Shown here: positions 57,480 to 64,000 of the stretch, one piece after another
Numbering within the stretch: the stretch's first letter is position 1
Layout of the letters: every line of letters begins with the position of its first letter
Source: Cricetomys ansorgei
Lineage: Eukaryota; Chordata; Mammalia; Rodentia; Nesomyidae
Assembly: GCA_026225945.1 (NCBI GenBank)
Contig: JAMJFZ010000597.1
Span: 5,302,001 to 5,366,000, forward strand
Length of the DNA: 64,000 nucleotides
Reading direction: 5' to 3'
Position numbers and translations under genes: made by a program
Notes under the pieces: generated by a model
The model's input: only the letters and a program-made list of their open reading frames with translations
Databases searched by the model: none
Told to the model about the DNA's origin: nothing

Positions 57480-57770
57480 AACAAACCCCAGCTTAATGAG
57501 ACAAAAGGTTTGAAGAACAAAGAAGGACCACATGCTCTTCTTCCTTGTCTCCGTTTTCCCTTCATTATCCAAAGCCTTTGCTGAAACAGTGGCTACGGCC
57601 CAGCAAGTCCATGAGGCTGTGTTAACTGTTTCTCATCACAAGTTTGGGCACATCCTTTCCCAATTAAAAATTCTTTGTGCTCAAGGAGAAAATAATTTAG
57701 GGCTCATTACCAGTTTTGTATTTGAATCGGTTAACAGAATGTTGTAGTTAAGGGAAGACTATGACAGAAC
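57480..57770. promoter_or_regulatory. candidate conserved non-coding block
   Basis: Repeat-free DNA with ATTAAAAATTCTTTGTGCTC and AATAATTTAGGGCTCATTAC. A 71-residue plus-strand frame (57532-57747) is open but matches no family I know and has no splice or start context. Confidence 0.2.
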
Positions 57771-58591
57771 TAGGCTGGGGGTTTGAAAGATGGATTCTAA
57801 TCCCAGTTCTGGGGGCCTCCATTCAGCCACGTGATGGAGAGCATCAGTTTGTCTCTTCAGGCTTTTATTTGCTTCTTAATAAAGGTAAGTTATTGAACTA
57901 AGTGTCCTTCCAATTCAGGTATTGTCAGGACCCTGGGACTCAACAAGCCTGGGTTTCCCTTCCTTCCCATCTAACACAAAGATCAGGCTTATGAGAGTGG
58001 TTCACTTTGCATAATTGGGCACAGACATGTTGGTTGAATGGATGGAAAATAGAATGGTGTCCCTGGGCACATATTTTAGGGCATTGCCTATGAGATAGTT
58101 GCCAGTCCAAGGTGAGGAACAGACCAAAAGCAGGAAATGAGAGTGAAGCACAAGTTCAGAGAAACGGGGAGACTGATGCTGAGCTTTGCACTGTGGATGT
58201 AAATCCTCAGAACCACAGGCCCCTGAGGACCACCGCCAGGCCATATCACACCAACCCACCTGACAGGTCAGGAACTAAGAGGAGGACCTGCCAAAGTCCT
58301 CAGATATAGCTAGCAAGACAGAGCTGGATGCCATCTCCTCTGTCTCTCCCCCACGCATGTCTTCTGTCTTGCATCTCTCAAAAACACAGTGGGAAAAAAA
58401 AAGAAAGTGCTGCTTTAGACAGGGTCCAGAGCTGGTGAGCAGTACGAGTTGATGACAGTCTAATACTGCAGCAAAACACTCACCAAAAGGTTTTGAAAGA
58501 CACCTTCAACCCCTGCTCTTTGTCCATGCTCCTGGACTACCCTCCGGCCTCCCACTTCCACATATAGTTGAACTGCATAGGGCAGTAAGCT

Positions 58592-58593
<2 letters not shown>
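57771..58593. other. no recognised feature
   Basis: Unique-looking DNA up to the CA tract. Confidence 0.45.

Positions 58594-58645
<52 letters not shown>
58594..58645 (+). repeat. (CA)n microsatellite
   Basis: 26 uninterrupted CA units, the longest dinucleotide run in the window. Confidence 0.97.
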
Positions 58646-58646
<1 letters not shown>

Positions 58647-59194
58647 CTCCCAAGGGATGATTAGAGGCCAAATGGGGGGATTTTCTGGAAATCATTTCAA
58701 AGAGATGTAAGTTTATCAAGAACTGTCATCTGCAGTGGCAACTGTTAGAGCCCCCTTCTCCTTCCTGAATCATGGAAATTCCCCTCTCCATCTGGCTTTG
58801 TAAGCAACATTCTCATCAAGCAACATACTCCCTGGTCAGCACTCTTCCTTCCTATGAAACAGAAACACAGAGGCTGGGTCGTCAAAGCCCATGAATCCTA
58901 CGTCCTCACAAAACTGCCTTCACTAGGCTGCCTTCGCCGAGGGGTCTCTTGTGGCTCTCTATAGCTTCTCCCCGTAACCTCGGTTACTGAGGTTCCTTAC
59001 CCACCACAGAAGGGTTCCTTGCCTAGGATAAAGAGTTCCTTCAGCACCTGAGCCCAGAGGAAGGACCCTCCTGTTCCCTGATTCGTGGTTCTTGGAACAC
59101 GTTTGGAACTGTACTCTTGACTTTCACGGCTTTGACTAAACACCTGACTAAACGCCTGAATGGATGATGTCTGTGTTCTTACGTAGAGTTCAGG

Positions 59195-59435
59195 GTGGAG
59201 AAGGCACGGTGGTAGGAGTGTGTGGCAGGGGGTTGCACTGCAACTGCAGTCAGCCAGGAAAGAATGGACAGGGAATGAGGCCAGACTGAACCCGAAGGCC
59301 TGCTCCAGTGACCCGCTTCCTCCAGTGAGCCTCTAAAGGTCCTACGATCTCCCAAAACACCGCCACCTGAGGACCAGGTGAGCAACATGTGGGCCTGTCA
59401 GACATTTCACATTCAAGCCCGTGCCTGGAATTGTG
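59195..59435 (-). mobile_element. rodent MaLR LTR fragment, antisense (first of a pair)
   Basis: TCCTACGATCTCCCAAAACA, CCGCCACCTGAGGACCAGGT and CACATTCAAGCCC match the reversed right half seen at 21.5 kb and 59.8 kb. Confidence 0.55.
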
Positions 59436-59507
59436 ATGCTATTGTCCATCAACGGTTAGTTTCTATTCTCTGCTACATAGAGTGATGCCCCTCCCCACCA
59501 TGATGTT

Positions 59508-59875
59508 TCCACTACTTTCCTCACGGCTGAGATAAAAGACTTGACGGAAGCATTTAAGCATTTGTTTTCTCTGGTTTAGAGCATAGGGTCCATCATGGCA
59601 GGAAGAGCATGACCACTGGAATGGCTTACCATGGAGATGGGATCGTGCAGATGGTCGGACAGTTGCATCAGACAGAGAACTCAGAGCCCAGGACCAGAAA
59701 CAGGGACCAAGATCTGGCCTTCAAGGCCCACTCCTAGTGACCTGTGTCCACCAACTTGCTCCTATGCCTCAAAGGTTCTACAATCTCCCAACACAGCACC
59801 ACCACCTGGGTACCAAATGTTCAAACACACGAGCCTATGGGGATTTTTACATCCAATCCATTCCTGACGTTTCCA
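59508..59875 (-). mobile_element. rodent MaLR LTR, antisense (second of a pair)
   Basis: GCTGAGATAAAAGACTTGAC, GGCAGGAAGAGCATGACCAC, TTCTACAATCTCCCAACACA and AAACACACGAGCCTATGGGG give the full reversed order of a MaLR LTR. Confidence 0.65.
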
Positions 59876-60458
59876 TTCTAACTTCCAGAAGCTGTGAATA
59901 CATTCTGTATATGGCCAGGAAAGGTGACAGTACAGATGCACTAAAGCTTGATAATCATCTGACCTTAAGTTAAAGAGTGTATCTCAAGTTAGACAAGGGA
60001 AGACAGTGTGGTCAGAAGGAGTCCTGAAATCAAAAAGAAGGAGGCAGAAGACCAAGAACTAGAGAGATGGCACCCTCTGAATTCATCAGTCCCTACTGCT
60101 AGGTTTCAAGATAGAAAGAGACAAGGCTAAGAGAAAAGGATGCTTCATGCTAGGAAAGGAAGGTAGCAGAGTCTTGTCTAGATCCTCCAAAAGGAACACA
60201 GTTCTGGTGACATCTTGGTTTGAGCCCAGTGGAATTCATCTCATACTTCTCACCTCCAGTGCTAGTAATCAAAGATAGTGATCACAGACACTTAAAGTCA
60301 TTCACTCACAGCCATGTGTCACAGTAGAAAAAAAAAATCTCACACTGCCTATCATATGCCAAACAGGATATAGGACTTGGTTAATATTTTTCTTCTAGCT
60401 ACACAATAGTACAGTATGTGGCAGACTGTAAACAGCCAACTGCTTTTTTAAAAATACC

Positions 60459-60665
60459 ATTTTATCTATTTATTTTATGTGGATGGGTGTTTTGGGTGTT
60501 TTGCTGCATCTATGTCTGTGTAACACATGGATGTCTGGTGCTGCAGAGGCCGGAAGAGGGTATCAGATCCCCTGGGACTAGAGTTATAGATTTTTGTGCT
60601 CCACTGGTTGAACCTAGGTTCTTTAGAAGAACAGACAGTGCTCTCAGCCACTGAGACTTAAAGCC
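60459..60665 (-). repeat. B2 SINE, antisense
   Basis: TTTTATCTATTTATTTTATG tail, GAGGCCGGAAGAGGGTATCA and CAGCCACTGAGACTTAAAGCC head, all reversed. Confidence 0.9.
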
Positions 60666-60865
60666 AGCACCCTAACTGTTATTTTTTTCACAATGAATCA
60701 ATGAACTAATGTGAAAACAATTTGAAAATTAATCAAGCAATTAAAGAAATGATAATTGATTCCAAATTATTTTTTTTAAAAAACAAAAACAAAAAACCTT
60801 GGCAACAGATTTTGTGTCTGCTGGTCTCAGTCCGTTAGTACTATCAGAATGAAATTCTATGGGAC

Positions 60866-61080
60866 TTTAATGGCTCAGCTAGTAAAGGTGCCTGTAGCCA
60901 ACATGCAAGCTGAGCTTGATCCTTGGGACCTACGTGGTAGAAGGAGAGAACTAGCAATTCACTAACCTCCATGAGCACACTGTAGCATGCACAAATCCAT
61001 CCACTCTCTTCACACACACAAGTGTGTGCAATATATATGAATATATAATATGTATCATATATATAATAAGAATTTTTAAA
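60866..61080 (+). repeat. B3 SINE with AT-rich tail
   Basis: TGGCTCAGCTAGTAAAGGTG, GACCTACGTGGTAGAAGGAG and a CA then ATATAT tail. Confidence 0.85.
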
Positions 61081-61784
61081 ATGAAATACCATTGATGAGG
61101 TTTTAGTAAAGCAGATACCTCTTTTCACAGCCCTGGGCCTTGGAAGCCACAGAGCACTTCCTGGCAACAATCTCAGCAACTCCTCCCTGCTGGGAGCTGC
61201 TCTCTTTCCTTACTGGGTCACCACAGAGCTATGGGTTAGAATGTGGGAGGGACACAGATCTTGGGCACACCAAGCCTCCCAGACACACTCCCTAAATGAC
61301 TCCAGCCCTTGGGGTGAATGCCTTGGGCATCTCAGTGGAGATTTGATTTCTCTAGGGAGAGAAGTCTTAAGGCTGCCAAGAGGACCTGCCTCTGGCACAG
61401 AACAGAGCAATGGTTCTTTATCTCCTTACTGCTCAGTGATGAGTATGTTAGATCCACACTGCCCCTTACCTGGGTGCAGAACACAGTCAGTGCTGTCACT
61501 CAACAGATACATTCAGTCTAAAAAGACTATAACACACAGAGCATTCAGTCTTCTTCCCACTAGACGCATTCTCTCTACAGCTCTTCTTATCTTCAGAAGT
61601 GTGGAACAAAGTCTCCCTCTATTAAATCTTATTTCTAACTTATGCATCTGATCGTTCACTAATCCATAAATGCAAAAGGCATGGTGGAAAGTTATTGGCA
61701 CCAAAATGTGTTCATTAGAGCAATGTCAACAAACTGACACATTCCATGCCAAACAGGATACAGGACTTGGGTTCATATTTTTCA
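61081..61784. other. mostly unassigned
   Basis: A 35-base segment at 61748 duplicates one at 60358. A 136-residue frame (61241-61651) lacks any family match. Confidence 0.45.
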
Positions 61785-61975
61785 GTTGGGCTGGTGGAGA
61801 AGTATATAAAAATATATTAGATAGTGAAGTGTAAAACTCAATGTGAAAGACCACAGCTTAGAACTGTACAGAAGTTCATTGAGATGGATAGATTTTGGAG
61901 CTGGTTAATTTTATGTGTGATGTTTTGTATTTATAAATTTTTATAATAAAGTTTGTTTTTTAAATTTAGATGATA
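61785..61975 (+). mobile_element. possible ancient L1 3' end
   Basis: TGTATTTATAAATTTTTATA and ATAAAGTTTGTTTTTTAAAT resemble the polyadenylation end of old L1 elements. Confidence 0.4.
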
Positions 61976-62065
61976 TGCCATAGGAGTATGGTCAAACACA
62001 GTGGTAGCTTCCAGCTTACATTTACTCTTTCTTCATTCTCTATTGCTAGTAGTACACTAATACTG

Positions 62066-62152
62066 AAGGGGAGAGAGGGAGAAGGGGAGAGAGGGAGAAG
62101 GGGAGAGAGGGAGAAGGGGAGAGAGAGAAAGACAGAGGGAGGATAGAGAGGT
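62066..62152 (+). repeat. 16-base purine minisatellite
   Basis: The unit AAGGGGAGAGAGGGAG is repeated three times perfectly, followed by GAGAGA-type sequence. Confidence 0.93.
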
Positions 62153-62275
62153 ATTTCCACAAATGTTTAGAAGACTGAACGTTGTTGGAGAAATAGTTAC
62201 AGATTTGGTAATGTGGGGGAAGCCAGAGGAGGAACATGAAGAAGAAGGAAAAAAAGCAATGTATTCCATATAAAC

Positions 62276-62500
62276 CAGTGGTCCTCAACCTTCCTAATGC
62301 TGCGACCCTTTAATATAGTTCTTCATGCTGTGGTGACCCCCAACAATAAAATTATTTTCACTACTACTTCATAACTGTAAATTTGCTACTGTTGTGAATT
62401 ACAATGTAAATTATCTGATATGCAGATGGTCTTAGGCTATCCCTCTGAAAGGGTCATTTGACCACTATAGAGGTCACAACCCACAGGCTGAGAACCAATG
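62276..62500 (-). mobile_element. URR1-like hAT DNA transposon, inverted
   Basis: CAGTGGTCCTCAACCTTCCT at the left and GGCTGAGAACCAATG at the right, with GCTGTGGTGACCCCCAACAA inside. The terminal G/C positions have drifted. Confidence 0.9.
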
Positions 62501-62889
62501 AATCCCCATAAAGGCTAAGAAATCAGAGACAGAACACTGGAGCTGAAAGGCATATGGAACTTAAGCTACTCACCTCTTCTCAACCAGGAGCTCTGAAATT
62601 TCTTCTTTGGTCAAATTTATAGGAGCAGCTCAGGCTTCAGGGACAAGAAAGAAGGAGACAGAAACCAGCAAAGGGATCCGCTGACCAGCTATATTTAAGT
62701 GATGGAACCAAATTCTGCTTTGTCTGTATGAGGACCCCATGCATGAAGAATGCTGTGGATAGGCACTTCTGGACAAATACAGAAAGTGTCTTCTCTGCAA
62801 ACTAGGATCTTGAAGATGCTCAATGAAGAAGAACCACAGAGATTTACATCCACATACATTCTTATTGGGACACACAAGCACACACAAGA

Positions 62890-62975
62890 TCTCCATAGGG
62901 GAAGGAAAGAACCAACTCTTGAAAATTATCCTCTGACCCCCACAAGTGCACTATCTCCCTCACCCATGAAAAAAA
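62890..62975 (+). repeat. B3 SINE, 3' part
   Basis: GGGGAAGGAAAGAACCAACT, TTATCCTCTGACCCCCACAA correspond to the B3 second half. Confidence 0.55.
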
Positions 62976-63096
62976 TGTGGAGGGAAAACCCCATTCTAGA
63001 AATAAAGATGCAAATAAAAGTAAAAGAAGACACATTATCTAGTTGTGCTCAATTGTCTATACAAAGAACAAATAATTTAGGACAAGAAATAATAAA

Positions 63097-63114
63097 AGAG
63101 AGAGAGAGAGAGAG
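63097..63114 (+). repeat. (GA)n short tract
   Basis: Nine GA units. Confidence 0.9.
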
Positions 63115-63129
63115 GTGCATTTTAGCAAT

Positions 63130-63434
63130 AAAATAGTCAATTAATTGAGGATGTAACAGACCTAAATGTTCACCATTAATAGCAAAGCCTCAAGAAATAT
63201 AATAAAAACTTACAGAACTTTTAAAAACATCCCACAATTGTAGCGGTCACTTCAACATTTTGTCCTCTCAATAAATGATGGAACATTTGGAGAGAGATGG
63301 CAAGGACACAGAAATTTAAACAAACTGAATCAGACACACAGAGAACACATTCTTCAATTGCAGAGAGCACATTTTCTTCAAAGGCACATATGGTATTTAA
63401 CCAAGACAGACTACATTCTAGACCATAACAAGTC
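63130..63434 (+). mobile_element. ancient L1 ORF2 fragment, endonuclease region (left part)
   Basis: CACAATTGTAGCGGTCACTT, AACACATTCTTCAATTGCAG, TATTTAACCAAGACAGACTA and TAGACCATAACAAGTCC follow the nucleotide order of L1 ORF2 upstream of its reverse transcriptase. Stops and indels in all frames make it inactive. It continues after the B2. Confidence 0.85.
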
Positions 63435-63671
63435 CCCTAGGAGATGGACAGCTGGCTCAGACTTTAAGAACACTTGCTGCTCTCAAAGAGGACCTGGGTT
63501 CTGTTCCTAGCACGCACATCAAATCGTTCACAAGCCCCTGTAACTCTAGTTCCAGGGGATCCAACACCCTCTTCTGACCTCTTCAGACACCTGAACATAT
63601 ATGCATGTGTACATGTGTACACACACACACACACATACACACACACACGCAAATAAAAATAAACCTCTTAA
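63435..63671 (+). repeat. B2 SINE inserted in L1, with target-site duplication
   Basis: GAGATGGACAGCTGGCTCAG head, CTGGGTTCTGTTCCTAGCAC B-box and a CA plus AAATAAAAATAAA tail. Flanks AACAAGTCCCCTA and AAAAAGTCCTCTA form an imperfect target duplication. Confidence 0.93.
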
Positions 63672-64000
63672 AAAGTCCTCTATTCATTTAAAAGTACTTT
63701 AATTATGTTAAAACTATGTTAGCCATTCAGCAGAAATCTAATAAAAATCATCAGTACAGAGATATTTTGAAAATTAACAATATGCTTACAAATACCCCAT
63801 GTGAGAAAGAAGAAATCAAAAAGTAAATTGGAAAATATATTAAACTAAAATCAAGAACACAACACATCAAAATGTCTAGGGTATACATAACGTAGTTCTT
63901 GGAGGGACATTTTCGGGATTAAATTATTTTAGAAAAGAAGAGGTTGTATCAATTATGTAAATCTCCAAATTAGAAGCTACAAGAAAAGCAGATTAAACCC
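63672..64000 (+). mobile_element. ancient L1 ORF2 fragment (right part, runs off the window)
   Basis: ATACCCCATGTGAGAAAGAA, AACACAACACATCAAAATGT, TTAGAAAAGAAGAGGTTGTA and AAAGCAGATTAAACCC keep the ORF2 order. Confidence 0.85.

Larger units (their letters stand above)
39831..64000. other. 5' flanking region of Galnt18, no gene recognised
   Basis: Beyond the CpG island no splice-bounded coding exon, processed pseudogene or RNA gene was recognised on either strand. The interval is unique-looking DNA with interspersed repeats, listed individually. Confidence 0.7.

Noticed and set aside
1..64000. A novel multi-gene system
   Set aside because: Only one coding exon is present. The rest is intron and flank with ordinary mammalian repeats, so no gene cluster can be claimed.

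Overview
The window is mammalian nuclear DNA from a muroid rodent (mouse, rat, hamster or vole group). The case rests on B1, B2, B3, B4/RSINE1 and ID SINEs, rodent MaLR-type LTRs, four copies of a URR1-like hAT element, long (CA/TG)n tracts, and one recognisable coding exon with a mammalian splice donor. I cannot fix the species. There are no prokaryotic genes, operons, CRISPR arrays or rRNA/tRNA genes. Almost all open frames are chance frames in repeats and low-complexity DNA.

The only gene I can support is Galnt18 on the minus strand. Its first coding exon (39063 down to 38829) encodes the N-terminal 78 residues of a type II Golgi membrane protein of the polypeptide N-acetylgalactosaminyltransferase family. 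It lies in a TATA-less CpG island (about 39.03-39.83 kb) with GC boxes, an inverted CCAAT box and, at the distal edge, a perfect NF-kB-type decamer. Everything below 38829 is the 5' part of a very large intron 1; exon 2 is not in the window. Everything above about 39.8 kb is 5' flanking, apparently intergenic DNA.

Intron 1 (1-38.8 kb) holds SINEs throughout, a degenerate LTR element without coding capacity (8.79-10.9 kb) with an internal three-copy tandem repeat, and a 4.3 kb block of ancient antisense L1 fragments (11.6-15.9 kb) carrying a solo LTR of the same element and an ID insertion. It also holds MaLR LTRs, one of them nested in a B1, a URR1 element with near-perfect 8-bp target duplication, MIR and L2 relics, and two low-repeat stretches that could be conserved non-coding DNA (20.5-20.8 and 24.0-24.5 kb).

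The upstream flank (39.8-64 kb) has the same repeat mix: three URR1 copies, several ERVL/MaLR LTRs, B2/B3/RSINE1 copies, and an ancient L1 ORF2 fragment split by a B2 with target-site duplication, which runs off the window end. It also has a strong CTCF-type motif 3.4 kb upstream of the Galnt18 start, and further candidate conserved blocks at 46.2-46.6 and 57.5-57.8 kb.

I found no new multi-gene system. The observations most worth checking are the coding-less LTR element family, the out-of-frame upstream ORF overlapping the Galnt18 start, the CTCF-type site, and the possible non-coding regulatory blocks.
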